NCBI GenBank assembly: GCA_022885665.1
Contig: JAGQDJ010000038.1
Location: 248,001-312,000 of the forward strand
Source of the DNA: Triops longicaudatus
Taxonomy: Eukaryota > Arthropoda > Branchiopoda > Notostraca > Triopsidae
Direction: 5' to 3'
DNA: 64,000 nucleotides
Every line of letters starts with the position of its first letter. Positions within the stretch are counted from its first letter, which is position 1. Positions 25,301-37,931 of the stretch are shown one piece after another. The position numbers were made by a program, and so were the translations under genes. Under the pieces are notes generated by a model. It was given only the letters and a program-made list of their open reading frames with translations. It was not told the origin of the DNA and ran no database searches.

Positions 25301-28300
25301 ATCTTTCGTATTGATTAATTTTGGAGTTTCAGATTTTTCAGGGAAAAAAAAACTTATAAAATTCTTTACTTACCACTAGTAATGCTCGCATCCTGTATTA
25401 TTACTTGTAATGGAGGATATTCTTGAAAAAAGTAAGATAAGAAAAACATTTGCTGTCTTCTTTTTATGTCTTTGAGCCGGTCCTGAACTTGTGGTGACTT
25501 AACGCTGTACTTAATTTAAATTGAATTGAGATTTGGTTTGTTTGACTATTTTTCGTTCAAATCTCTATCAGTCGGTTTCCTTTTCTGGGTGTGAAGCTAA
25601 TAAGTGTCTTCTTAGGTTGAGCCGATTTCATCGGAGCGCAGGGTTGGATGATGCGCCTTCTTCGGGGCGGAATAGTCCGGTGTCTTCTCTGTCTAATTCT
25701 CCGAATATGCCACGTGTTCCCGATCCTTACCCTCTTATGCCTTACCCTAACCCTTGCCTCCCGCCTTACCCTCACAGCACCACGTTGACAGCTTTAGCCC
25801 AAATCCGACAACCTCTTTTCAGCATCCCGACACTCACCAGTGGACACGCCCGTCATTTGAGCGGTGAAGCGGACACAGCCACCGTCCGCGTAGCCTGTCA
25901 TTTTGCTCCACACCGATCCCTAGCTGCCTTAGGATTGACACTTCCGGCTAACTCCACCACCGGTTTAAGAGAACGAACGAGTAAAAAGTTGGCCGAATCT
26001 CTTTTCGTCGTTTCCTGTCACGGAGTTCTTATTGAATACAGTTTAGAACCAAAATCGGCTGCAGGTAACACACAATTCATTTTCATCAATCATTCATTTA
26101 AATAAAACAAACGTTACGTCAAATGATAATAATAAATGTTTTAAATTATAATTGTCTAACTGAAAAACTTATCAGTGAAAGGTATTTATTAAACGCAAAG
26201 AATGTAGCCCATAAAGTAGAATTTTCTATTACATTATGTCTTCCCGAAGGAACAGGTAAAGAACGAATGCGCGACGACAGCGCACTCAATTTGGATGTCC
26301 ATCCTTGTTCCCAATGGCATTTGTTAAGACCGTTGAACGCGTTGGACCTGCCATTACCCTTAAGTCCAGCTCACTTGAAATTTCTTGGTTGGGATGGGCG
26401 AGAACGATTAGATTTTAAGATGTCTCCGTCATCGGGAGAAGAAAATGAAGAGGCTTGGGTTTCTCAAGTTGAGATTCGGACCCATGCGGGGCCAAATCGT
26501 CGACTTTGGATGGGACCGCAGTTTACCTTCAAGACTTTCAGTCATATCTCTTCGAGCACGTATGTCACTTACACCCTTCTGAGAACGTATATTCTGTATT
26601 CTATCCGTGGCATTGTTTTTATCACAGATTGCAGGAGGTAGAACAATGTGATGTGGATGTTCTAAGTCGCCCAGCTAGTTCCAATCCGGTGAACATGCCT
26701 CGTCGGGTCGAAGAAGTTGGCCCTACTTTGCCGGTGGTTATCGGTGATGAGTCTTGTAGTAAGTTTTGTTTTTGTAGTCTGTTTAATTTTCAAGAACATA
26801 TATCTAGGTTTAATTTGTTGGTTTGTTTCGTTTCGTGCTGCATGTTGGATTGAAACACGGTTTAGTATGACCACAGTAATTTGTGAATGTTTGCGGCGCG
26901 CTTCAGTTTTGTTTGCATTTGTCCTGATCGTGACGCCACGTGGTTAATAACGGTTAATAAGGTTCACAATCGCGTGCGCTGATTATGAAGCTTATTTCGC
27001 GTTTGTGGACAGTAACATAAAACTCTGTAGTTTATTTTTCGGTAATTTGCATCGATCGAAGTGCACACGCAACCGTGTACACTACTCCCTTAGGTTTCGA
27101 GTAACATTGAAGGGACCCGATTCACAAAACTTGTGTGTTTTATTACACGTTAACTCCATTTTCATGAAATGTGGAATGGACGCAAACTTTAATTCCATTC
27201 AAATAATGTTCACATTATATCCGCTAGCGAGATTGGCGTTAGCGCTTGCAGGTAGAAAGTAACGCCAGCATTGCCAAAACATGTAAAATTACTAGCTGAA
27301 TTTTTCTCTTCACACTTTCGATAATAAAACCCGTGGATTCTTAATTACCCATTAAAATTCTTGTGTAGATTTAATATTGTAATGTTGCTTTACACGATGT
27401 AGGATAGATGCGTGGAGTTCCGAAGCTTTCAAGATAACTAAGGCTAAATTTTTTGTCTCGTAACGTGCCATTTTTATATTTATTTATTTATTTTTTATAT
27501 TTTTTTACATGATAGAGTTAAATGTGACTTGCTGGTAACCAATCTTAAATGTTTAATGTACTTCACAGGCAGTTATGAGCAAAGTCCCCGTTTGGTTCAT
27601 GCGTACCGCGACAGGTACCATTCGTGTCGCGCCGATTCTGAAGGGTCGATCTCAGGCTCGGTGCCGTCTTCCGAAATGGAGCTTCAGTTAAAAGAAAACT
27701 TGGCGGATGCAATGCTCGAAAATCCTACTATGACAATAGCATCCCGTCCGCATAAAGGTAAGCAAACTTTTCTATCAAGTTTCTCGATTTACTATTGTCC
27801 AAGAATACGTATAGCTAAGCAGCTGGGCGTGGCTTGGTTTAGCTTGAGCATGGCAGAAATGTTAAGCGTAATTGATCAGGAATTGTAGCCCTAGCCATTC
27901 ACCATAAATCGTTGCTACTGAACATAATCTATGCTGTGTATGTATAAAAGAGTATCGTCCGTAGTAAAACCTTCGAGCGCATGTAACTGTCCCATTGTCT
28001 TCGATGTTTCTTTCTGAATGCCCCCACTAACTGTCCCTTCTTTGCATGGATAACGGAGTCCAGCCTTCATCAACAACTTCCAGCTTTGTCCTTACCCTCT
28101 GAACCTCACTTTCGAACCACACCTTCTCACTGTCACGAACTTGTTGTCAAGGTGGAACGTCATCGGTGTCTACGTCGACGCAATACTTTTTAGAAGACGT
28201 GGAACATAGTAGGCGACTACGGAGTAGGACAAACTCAACGGACGTGGTGGATGGATGTACCAAAGAAATCGCTGAATGCCGTTTGTCCGATCCGCCCGAT

Positions 28301-28633
28301 TTACTGGACTTCGAGATGGATCATGACCAGGAGGAAAATTCACTCACACTAAGCAAAAGCCCATCCGAAACTATGGGCTTTAACGAGGTTGATCGGTTTG
28401 AATACCGGGCCACAGAAGTGGTACCGGCATTGGATATTTATTGTCTACAGAAGCAACAGCAGCAAGAGCAACAGCTACAACAAATACAAACAGCGTCCGA
28501 TGCAGAGAATACTTCAGATGCGTCATGTAGACCTGGAGAAAGTTCTACTGACGAAGATCTAATGCCGGTGACGGCGAATAATGCGGAGTGGACAGGAAAG
28601 AATAGAAAGCGGGGCAAAAAGCAGAAAAAATAA
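22349..28633 (+). CDS. BCAS3: BCAS3 microtubule-associated cell migration/autophagy factor
   Basis: Eight exons (22349-22471, 22534-22680, 23914-25019, 25616-26064, 26250-26559, 26628-26758, 27569-27757, 28152-28633) join in phase to about 978 aa; human BCAS3 is about 913-928 aa. Diagnostic blocks: VIRPEPVSEKSFMES, EVVPQAYSG, LGYASGIQVWAL, LRTGQTVRTIKFKNPICD, LGTRWLAYAEKRLI, QSYTATVIHAAK, HHLYTLYRGDTTAKVQDV, STYRGTTHVFPITPYGG, NRLSRFHRSAGLDD, SQVEIRTHAGPNRRLWMGPQ and ENLADAMLENP. The N-terminal part is the WD40-type beta-propeller; the C-terminus ends in a Gln-rich run and lysine-rich tail. In vertebrates BCAS3 pairs with PHAF1 at autophagosome formation sites and supports cell polarity. The large third exon is visibly richer in G+C than its neighbours. 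It is convergent with DNAI7. Confidence 0.95.
25245..25284. repeat. 40-bp perfect palindrome in BCAS3 intron 3
   Basis: The two 20-nt halves, starting TCACACCCTCGGACGAAAAT, are exact reverse complements with no spacer. It would fold as a perfect hairpin without a loop in single strand. It lies 225 bp into the 596-bp intron between 25019 and 25616 and does not correspond to a recognised element end. Confidence 0.9.
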
Positions 28634-29566
28634 GTTTCAGCAAGTGACATTTTTCAGAGTATTCAATTATAGTAGACTTAACGGTACTGCGTTTTTAGCT
28701 AGGGAAGTTTTTGAAAAAAGTGTTCGCTATTTTTACAGCTTTGTTTAAGCTGTTTTTCTTGTTTTACTTCTAGTGTCGATTACGATTTTATTTACTTGTT
28801 TTCAAAGGGAATTAACGTAACGTTTGGGACGGCTAGTTGAGTGTATATAAAGAAAAAAAAAATGAAACAAAAAGATTTGTCTTGGATCTCAGGAAAAAAT
28901 GCTGCTAAAATGGGAAAAAAATATTTAGATTAATTGGTTGTTGTCTCGAACATCAATCCAAGCCACGCCTTTCTTGTACATAGGATGTCTTGTAGGTTTG
29001 TGACAATTTTATTATTATCATTATTGCGTTACAGGATGTTTCGATGAAGTGAGTCTGGGATCGAGAAATTCACTTTATCACGACGCTTGTGACCACGCTG
29101 TGTTTTCGAGTGATATTTGATAAATAGCCTTCGTGGGCCTACTGTTCGCTTAGGAGAACTACAACAAAAATGTCGGGGGGGGGGGGGGGAGAAGGGGACG
29201 TGCCATTTCGGTTTAAAAATAATCAAAACTGGGTTCAAGTCTTTATTGCGGATACTTCTTTGAGGGAGATCTCGTTTATTTTTATTTTATTTCTTCTTGG
29301 TACAAAGCGAAAAAGGCTCGCAAGAAAGAAAAACACTTTTCTAAATGCTTGGTGTTATTTTAAAACCTTCTGGACAGTTATGCACAATAAATTAAGAGTA
29401 TTTTAAGAAGTTGATAAGGGGCATGTTGCCGCCAGAATTGTGTAAATGTTACCCACTAGAGCTGGATTCGGGTTTAATAAATTTTCCCGATTCATTTCTG
29501 ACTCGTTTTCATTTAATAAAGCGTTGAGCATATCGGCGTGAAACTAACAACATAATTTGATCGTTT
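28634..29566. other. Convergent intergenic region, BCAS3 and DNAI7
   Basis: About 930 bp between two converging stop codons. A run of about 13 G residues lies near 29175. A canonical AATAAA at 29386-29391 on the plus strand could end BCAS3 transcripts. No further gene is supported. Confidence 0.5.
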
Positions 29567-32500
29567 TCATATTTTGTATGCGAACGAGGAGAGAATCGTA
29601 GTTACCTTATGTTCGCCTTGCAAAAATTCCTGCTCCTCCAAGTTTTGATTGGGATCGGCACATTCCAGGATTCGCACCCTTTCGGTTGTAACTTGTACTA
29701 ATTGATTGGGTACCTATAAAGAAAGTATCCCACACATCCTTCAATACATGTAGTACAAATTGGTTATTATTTTCGTATTTTTTTATTTCTTTAGGGGCTT
29801 TGCAGGTAACAATGAAAATAGTGAAAAGTAAGAAAAATGGAGTAAACCGTAATTGCTAATTGAGCAGGGCCAGCGGACTAAACTATGATACAGTACAGGT
29901 TCATCTAATTAAACGAATACGGGGCCTCAGGCGGCCCTCAATGAATTTCTACCCCAAGACCTTGCTTCTAATTGGTACTCCGACCACTACAAAAAGTAAG
30001 TCGAAGTTCTTTTTCAGCGATTAGAGACCTTTACCGTCTAATAAACCTGCGTTAAAGAGGAAATTGCTGTTGGATTACTGGAAAACATCGACAGGTTGAT
30101 TAAATTAAACGTACGTACATGCACACATTTTCGAAACCACCATTCGTATATTACCTGGGTCATCTAGTAAACACGACAATACTAAATGTAAATGTAAAAC
30201 CTCGCTAAGCAGTTCGACACAATTTTTTTTTAATTTACAGCCCCCTGCCTTTTGGTGTTCTCGCTGCCATCATTGGACATCACAAAATTTGTTTTCAGAC
30301 TCATCCTACAAGACAGGCCCACTAAAAAATAAGACATTCCAAGAACAGGCGAAATGCGCGGCACCCACCATTGTTGTACACAGTGTATAGGAACCGCGGA
30401 AACAGATCTCGCAATCTGGAAGTTTTTTTCTTATCAGCTATCAAAAGCTACTGAAGGCGATAATGTTTTAAAGCTTTAGGAGAACCAAAAAAAGCATCAA
30501 GACTCCCAGATTCCAAATAAAAATGTAATAGAATATATCATATCTTTGTCTATACGTTTATAACATGAAAGTCTGTCTGCTTCACTCTTATAAATAGTTT
30601 CAATTTCGATATTAGTATTTTGTTTTCAAATATTTTGATTAATTAATCAAATTAAATCTAGGTACCAGAACTCACTTGATCTTCCGTGTGCTGCATCTGG
30701 AACACGAAATTATCTTCCCCCGCCATAAGGTTCCACCGGCTCCAGCTAAAACTCCGATGACCAACAGCTGCGGCTAAAGCGATACAGCGATAAATGTGAC
30801 GTTCCGTAGGCAGATGTTTGTTTGGTAGCTCTTCAACATTTCTGCACACTTCTTTCGTGGGCAGTAGATCAATCCCGCGTTTTTCCATAACCTAAGTGAA
30901 GTTAATTCTGTAAATCACTTCATAGGTTACGTTGGCATGGAGGAGTTGCCATGATTAATAGTTTAAAAATGTGATGCGTACTCTAAAGAAATCCAAAGGA
31001 GGCATGGTAACATTGAGTAGATCGTGTAAGCTAGCTTGCGTAGAGCTCCTTACTTGACGCAAAGCCACGCCTCCTGACTAAAAAACATATATTTAACGTC
31101 CTAAATTCTAGCGCAGCTGGGCATTACAGTAATGTCGATGTCGACAGAGACAAGTGATCCTGACAAGGTAAGCAACACGGTACTATAATCAGCTTTGTCC
31201 GGCGTGATAGCCTCGTCCAAAATTGTAGGTGTAACTTCAAGCTCCTCCTCTTCCTCACTACTGCTGCCTCCGTCAGGCCCCGCCCCATCCCAACCTCCTC
31301 CACCTCCACCGCCACCTCGCCATTTCTTAGCTGACTCTCCGTCAGCATTGTCTTCTGTTTTTTTAACTGTTTGGGGTTTTAGGGTCGGTTTTTCAATCGG
31401 TTTGCTTTTTATTATTGCGATGAGGCGGTGCAGCCCGGTTTTGAGAGACCAGTTTTGCAAAGGGAGATTGACGCGGCGTGATTGAGTTAAGGCCACTACG
31501 CTAGGTTCTTCTAACCGAAATTGTAAGGTTGGTCCACCGACTTCCTCATTGAAACGTACATCCCAAACTCCCTTGGAAGACCAACGTTGACGACTGACAT
31601 CCCAACGTACAGGTTTGGGAGGCTCGAGCCACAGCGCAAAATTGGGTAACCTAATTTTCGGGTGTTAATAAATCTTGATAACATAATAGTTTAGGTGACT
31701 TGATGGTGACGCTTATGAGTTTTTCGAGCTCTTGTTCCTGGAATCGTGCTTCACGCTCCATGTCTTCCGGATCTTGACGTTGTTCTGTGTCCGGGTTGGA
31801 ATCTGGGGGAGGTTTAAACTGGGCGCGAAAGTTGATGAATTGCAGATTTTCTCCTTCGTTTACTGGTTGAAAAGGAACATGATTAGTATTCTAAGACACG
31901 TAGCGATACTTCGTTATACTTCGTGATATAGTCCAGTATGCGTAGCGTTTAGGTTGTGGGGGTAATTGCAGCAACCGAATATGCCATACTCCAGCTACGA
32001 GCATAAATTGCGTTAAATCCAAGTCGCCTTCTTCCCTAGAAGTGAGCTTCTGTGCGAGGTTCTCGAAGGGCGAGCTTGTCTCGCTCTCGACTTGTGCGAA
32101 TTCGTATAATAAATCTGTCTTCTCGACTAAAGGCATATGTTTTAGTCTGAGAACACTGTTCTAGAAAGAAATTTATGCGTACGAGGATGTAAAAGTGACG
32201 GGAGTAATTGTAATGCATTAACTTGCGGAGTGTCCCATATATGGGCTTGTTGTTGCCATAAAACAAACACTATCACTGGTTGTTCCGACGTGGCCAAAAC
32301 TTGAGATGGCAGGTCTAACTTTATTCCCAGCGATTGTTTAAACTCGTACGTCTTCTGTTGGCTATTGCGGGCCGTATCGGAGCCCAGTCCTAAGGCAAAC
32401 GCTGGAGTGGATGTCTGTGGCATAAAGGTCAAAATTAATGGACTTTTCCAACCTTGGTTTTTTGTGCACTCTTTCCTACTTGAATATCTAGGAAGGTATC

Positions 32501-33203
32501 GTCGTTATGGAAATTTGGCATCACGTCGCCTAACACTTCCCATACCGTTCGTGAAATTTCGTCCGAAAACATAGTGACGAGGCTGGACCTTAAATGGGAT
32601 ATTTCTAGGACCGTCTGCGGTGGCAAATTTTGGGGATCTTCCAGTAATTCATCAATGTCTCGAATGACTTGGACAAATTCGCTGGTACGCTCTAGTATTC
32701 TGGGTAATGGTGCGGTTGAAGATTCGGAGCTGTCTTCAAGCCAGCGGTGTCGAAACGTGTTCAATTGAGGGACTTGGCTAGGATCCGGTAATCCGTCTGT
32801 CCTCATACACCTATTGAACTAATTAAGCGAGGTCGTTGATACGTCGCAAGCATAAAATATAATACATTTCGTGTCGCTTACGTCTTTTAGCTCTTTCATG
32901 GCCAAATTTTCCCTATGCAGTTGATTCTGCAACTGGCTCAGCAATTTGATGGTGACAGCAAATTGTTCTTTACGTAAAACCGCTTCCTCGGCCAGTCTTT
33001 GTGCTTTGGCAGCCGCCGCCGCTTTTTCTTTTTCCCGTTGTAACAAAGCAGCCCGCTCTTCTTGCAGTCTTCAAGTACGTTATTATTCCTTCTCAGCGAA
33101 AATGGAAATTTTACCTTAATTCTTCTTCGCGTTGTTTCAACCTTTCTTCGCGCTCTTTCTTTGCTTTCAATTGCGCCTCTTTTTGTTTCTTAACTTTCAG
33201 CAT
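29567..33203 (-). CDS. DNAI7: Dynein axonemal intermediate chain 7 (CASC1/CFAP94)
   Basis: Ten minus-strand exons (33203-33115, 33068-32882, 32818-32480, 32414-32183, 32126-31920, 31862-31700, 31650-31128, 31077-30982, 30891-30676, 29713-29567) remain in phase to TGA 29567-29569, predicting 732 aa, close to human CASC1. Family signs: a charged Lys/Glu/Arg coiled coil at the N-terminus (KKEREERLKQREEELR), CMRTDGLPDPSQVPQLNTF, LDLPSQVLATSEQPV, DLDLTQFMLVAGVWH, KLPNFALWLEPPKPVRWD, LTQSRRVNLPLQNWSL and NVTMPPLDFFRVMEKRGIDLL. The protein belongs to the axoneme and inner-arm dynein machinery of motile cilia. Four introns are only about 52-65 nt. One donor (AA before GTCACC at 31699) is weak. An upstream exon ahead of ATG 33203 is possible. 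Confidence 0.92.
29714..30675. other. Long last intron of DNAI7
   Basis: A 962-bp intron, far longer than the other introns of the gene, holds AT-rich sequence with no coding signal, terminal repeats or RNA gene that I can support. Confidence 0.5.
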
Positions 33204-33828
33204 TATTGTACACTTACTAGATTATTTCTATTTTTTTCTTTTGAAAAATTGGCGAAAAATCACTGGCGAAAATAAAAGGTATGAAAAGCCTTTTGTTATT
33301 CCGTTGACGATCGACCAAACAGGTCATGCTCATTAACATGCGCGTGACAGCGTTACGCTTTACGGAAGACCAAAAAGTTCCATCAAGGCTATAGTCCAGC
33401 GAGACTAGACGCGGTGGTGGTGGGGATGGAGGGAGGAATAGCGATTTCCTCAATTTGTACCATACCCCGACCTGCATCTTGATCGCTCGTATCATTTACA
33501 TCTCTTCTAGCGATTTTTTTAGGATTATTTATATTTTATGGCACGCATTCCATGTGCGTTATGCCAAAGAACTTCTTGACCTTTGCTTACGCTACGGTGA
33601 GAAGTTGGTAATGCACCTGTCCGTTCGTTCCCCGTTGTAACATGTATGTGTGGGCTAAGAATTTGGCACCGCTGGTGCCTTTTGGCCTGCTCAGCACATT
33701 CAAGAAAGTGGTCTGATGATGCGTGAGCATCACACAAACTCAGGTAACCAGGTATACCACCACTACTACATTCCGTTTTCACATTTCATTTGCCTGCTAG
33801 ACCCAGTCCGCGACCGCCAGCCAACAGC
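33204..33828. promoter_or_regulatory. Divergent upstream region, DNAI7 and CUB-protein gene
   Basis: DNAI7 begins leftward at 33203 and the CUB gene begins rightward at 33829, leaving 625 bp shared upstream sequence. No TATA box or known motif is clear. Confidence 0.4.
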
Positions 33829-36305
33829 ATGGTTGCTACTGCTACTGTGGGTGCGTTCTTCTATTACGTTCTTACGGGATTAACCGCTAATTTAGCTTTG
33901 GGAGCCTTAACCCAGCCTTTACTGTCTACAGGTAAAAAAAAAAAAGAAAGAAACGACTAAAAAGAGTATGACTGTTTAGCGAATTTAATAGTGAGCTTTA
34001 TCAGGGCGAGGCTTTTCCACTGAGAAAACCCACTAACAAACGTGGACAGGCTACATGATCAGGCTTTTCCTTTTTTCTTCCCTGAAACGGTTATGGGGTG
34101 CCCAAGGATGCTGGGAAAGCTTCCAAACGACTTTCAAGGTTTCTCTACTAAGATTAAAAGAGAAAAAAAAAAGTCTTTTGTGTTACGGTGCAGGGCAATA
34201 GCCCTTTTTTCTCCCTCTTAACGCATTCTTGCAATTGAGAACGTAAGCTTGTTAAGAAAGTAATGGAAGGTGACAAATACCCTAATACAAAAGGAAAACT
34301 TGATTCGGAAAGACCAAGGTCTTCAAGTGCCCGGTTCTCCCGGTCTAAAGTGGCTTTTCTAGACCGAATACGGGCTCCACAAAAGCGATGTGGCACTTGA
34401 TCTACCAAGTCATTTCTAGAGTCAGTATTGAGTTGGTTTGGGTAACACCATAGAGTAACAATGAATTCGACAAATGTCACGGCTCTGAGTAATATCACGA
34501 CCTACGAATTGGGATTAACTGTGTTATTGTATGCACAAGTGCGTTGGCGAGCAGATGGACGGTGCGGTGAAGACTTCCCCATGCCTGACAACTCCATATC
34601 AGAATGTGATCCACGTGGTGAAAGACCTTGTTGCTCAGATTATGGCTATTGTGGTATTTCCCCGTCACATTGTACTTGCCGAGATTGCATAGACTATCGA
34701 GGTAATTTTGTTATTTTCTGTCCCTTAAGCTGTGAACAGTAAACACGCTAACATTCGAGTAGATCAGATTTCCATAGTACTTACCGAGGCTGCATTTTTC
34801 TGTTTATATAGCTACAGTTAAACCTCCAAATATGAGCACTATTTCTTATCTCAGAGCCAAATAGCTCCTAATATGTGACCAAACGCCTTTTTTACGACTC
34901 TTCTGGAGGTAATTACATAGTAAGCGTAGTTAGCGTTTTAATGGGTTAGCCCATTGTGGAGTACGTTTGATGTTTATTCAGAGGGCTGGCGGGTTTTTAA
35001 AACAGGAAATAGCTTACATTGATATTTTTATGAATAAGCAGTTACCGTTAACTAGAACGAAGAAGATAATAAAATGTTAGCGTCAATTTAATTTTCTTTT
35101 TAAGTCTGCAGTTGTTAAAACGTATCATTGTTCATTTCAGACATGGAAGAAAGGTGTCACCTATGGTTGGATCAGTCGGAAGGGATCTTCGAATCACCCA
35201 ATTACCCGCTGACCTACCCAGTCGGACAAGATTGTACTTACGATATTGTCAAGTCAGACAAGGACGCCTGCGGTGTCAAGTTTACAGGTGGGTTCGATTT
35301 GTTCGGCAACTTCGGCGAATGTCTCGTATGGAAAGTAGTGTGAGAGAGGCAACGAGCATGGCTCACGCCTGATCCCTAGGAGAAAAACTAGTAAAAGAAA
35401 AAACGAAAGTGGGAGAAAAACGAAGAAAAGAGAACGAGACTAACGACAAATAACGATGACTAATCGCGTGATACATAGTCGAAGAGATGGACATTCAAGC
35501 GGAAGATGAATCAGGATTTTGCCAAAAGGACTGGTTGGCAATAGAAGCATGTGTTCCTGAAGGTGGATCTCGATTTTGCGGCAACCAAACAGGAGCAATA
35601 TGTAAGCAAGTGTCCTTCCTACTTCTGTAGTGTATACGGTAACTTGTTTCTCTAATTTGCCTTTGAAAGATCACTACGCGTTTCAGCCAGGCGCTTCTGC
35701 AATGCGACTGGTTTTCCATTCAGACAAAGTCTCAGGCCAAGGAAGAGGCTTCAGAATTCATTACAAGCTACTAACCGATTGTACTGGATTATTCTTTGAC
35801 TTCCCCGCCTCCGTGATTCCCGGAAGTGGCGGAGCTCCGTGTTTTACCCGAATCGAAGAAGCCTCGGGTACCATTAATACACCTTACCATCCTAAGAAAT
35901 ATCCCGAAAACTTGGATTGCATCTATGAGTTTGCAAGGTTTCGATTTGAAATTATTTTATTAGCCAAATGCGTATTTGTTATTGTCATAGGACAAACCCC
36001 TTGTCGTGTGGAATTGAAATGAGGAGTTTGAGCTTCGAATTGGAACCTGCCATTGAGACTCCTTTTGGTGGTGCTTGCTCGGACTATTTCCATATGCCTT
36101 CGTGTGGGTTTCTTTGCGGAAAATTGGAATTTTCTTGTACGGTCCTAAGTCGTTACATTCATTTAGACTATCTGTATTAATACGGTTTTTAGGGGTTGCG
36201 AGATTTCAACCGAATGCAACATCGCTCACTTTTCAGTTCCATTCCGACGAAGCGAACGGTTACGGCGGATTTTTAATATCTTTTAAACAAGTGACAGAAT
36301 GTTGA
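33829..36305 (+). CDS. Secreted protein with chitin-binding-like cysteine domain and two CUB domains
   Basis: Seven exons (33829-33931, 34540-34701, 35141-35287, 35479-35601, 35670-35937, 35991-36136, 36193-36305) join in phase to about 353 aa. Exon 1 encodes a hydrophobic leader (MVATATVGAFFYYVLTGL...). Exon 2 encodes a compact cysteine-rich module, GRCGEDFP, ECDPRG, PCCSDYGYCG, CTCRDCIDYR, like the hevein/chitin-binding-type modules of invertebrate secreted proteins. Two CUB domains follow (about residues 93-215 and 228-353), with SPNYPLTYP, CGVKF, RFCGNQTG, LVFHSD and then TPYHPKKYPENLDC, CGIEM, LTFQFHSDEANGYGGF. The end is the CUB terminal Cys followed by TGA. Likely an extracellular recognition or matrix protein; ligand unknown. 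Confidence 0.85.
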
Positions 36306-37234
36306 ATATAACAATGAGTATTGTATTGCCATAAAAGTGCTACATTTATAAAGAGACAAGTTCTTCATAACAAGAGGAAGATTTGCATCCTTGGCTTAGA
36401 AAACTTCACAGTCAAACAGGTCATTAAAAACGGCTATGCCCCTATACAACAGAATTTCCGCACAGCACAATTTCGCTTTAAAGAACCCATTTATTATAGC
36501 AAACTGCCGACTAGTGGTGAAGAGTCTAAAAATCACGGACTGAGCAAATTTGTAAAAAAAATCGTCGTACATAATGTCATCTGGTATGTCGAAGAGTTTT
36601 CTTTTCCACGGGAAGTTCGTTGTACAGTAAAATCTTGCATAATAGATACCTGTTATAACAGGCAAGGGAATATGTGAGTACAAGGATCCTATCTTCCGAT
36701 GAATCAAAAGACATTTACATAAGTTGGGCTATTGCGGACAATCGGCTGTAACGGACAAGTCTCCGTCCAATTGGATTTCCGTTATACGAGGTTTTACTTT
36801 AACAGCATTGAGGATAGCAAAAAAAAAATAACACTTAAACATTTAGTAATGTCTCAAGGTTTTAAGCGATATCTGCATTTCTGTTTCTTTTCTTTTTACG
36901 GGCACTGTTTGCGGATTTTAAAAATGAGGTTTCTTGGATCTATGAACGATCATGCAAGTAAGTAACGCGGAAAGTGAGCCAAAATTGCCTGTTCAATATT
37001 GCTAGAAACGATCCTCATGATCATCCATAGTCTTTGTTTAAGACCGTTTTTAGCATAGAAATGCAAACATAATACAAGTGTCCCGCGTCTGCCAAACGTC
37101 CTCTTTATTTTTAGAACTGCGAATTGTCCGTTCCCTGGTAGTGAGTAAGAATACTGCTAAACTGTGAGCTGAACTAAAATTGACAGGGTAAACAAGGTGA
37201 GGCGGGTGACACAGGGAAATCTTTTTGGTTGGAA
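36306..37234. other. Intergenic region between CUB gene and SCOC
   Basis: No gene is supported here. It contains a pogo-like inverted-repeat element listed separately, and AT-rich flanks. The 5' UTR and promoter of SCOC should lie at its right end. Confidence 0.5.
36625..36802. mobile_element. Short pogo-like MITE
   Basis: The left end CAGTAAAATCTTGCATAAT and the right end (reverse complement) TAAAGTAAAACCTCGTATAAC form imperfect inverted repeats about 178 bp apart, with internal TAACAGG/TAACGGACAAG motifs reminiscent of pogo/Tigger subterminal repeats. No coding capacity; ends are approximate. Confidence 0.5.
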
Positions 37235-37931
37235 ATGAATAACTCAACTTTCGAGGAAAAAATTAGCGAAATTCCCTTAGCTGACGACGATCCCCAAGGT
37301 AACTAACAATTATGTACTCACTCTTTCCTGTATTCCGCAAAACTTGTATATTTTACAGTTTTGTGCGTGTTAAAATTATTCAACTATATTTTTTTTTCTT
37401 TCCGGCGTAGTTTTGGTTTCATATTCAGTTTATAAATTACTTTTCACGTCTTTTCAACTTCTAGTGATCGTCGAGGAAAATGTTTGCGTCGGAATCGATA
37501 ACGAAGGCATAGAGAGAGGTCGAAGTATGGATTCGATTTCGTCAGACTTCACCAGCGGAAGCCAGAGCCCGTCTGGCGGTAAATGACTAGAATATTTTTG
37601 AAGGAATGTGAAATATTCCCTTTTTATTAGGTTTGGATGGAGAGTTAACATTGGACGAGCAAGAAGAAAAGGCTAGACTCATTTCCCAGGTCATGGAACT
37701 GCAAAATACCTTAGATGGTGTGCTACTTATTTTTATTTTTGACATTTCTTTTCGTTTTTCGTCTTTGAAACTAAATATGTTCTTTTAGATTTGTCTCAGC
37801 GTGTGGATAGCGTAAAAGAAGAAAACCTGAAACTGCGTTCGGAAAATCAAGTTTTAGGCCAGTATATCGAAAATCTTATGGCAGCTTCGTCGGTTTTCCA
37901 GACGACGTCTCCCAAATCCAAGAAGAAGTGA
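37235..37931 (+). CDS. SCOC: Short coiled-coil protein
   Basis: Four exons (37235-37298, 37465-37578, 37631-37717, 37789-37931) join in phase to 135 aa. The C-terminal 80 residues are nearly identical in pattern to vertebrate SCOC: EEKARLISQVMELQNTL, DLSQRVDSVKEENLKLRSEN, QVLGQYIENLMAASSVFQTT and a final Lys-rich SKKK, all one parallel coiled coil. SCOC is a Golgi-associated partner of ARL1 and takes part in autophagy regulation with FEZ1. The N-terminal 55 residues (MNNSTFEEKISEIPLADDD, then RSMDSISSDFTSGSQSPSGG) are acidic and Ser-rich, of low similarity. All introns are phase 1. Confidence 0.95.
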
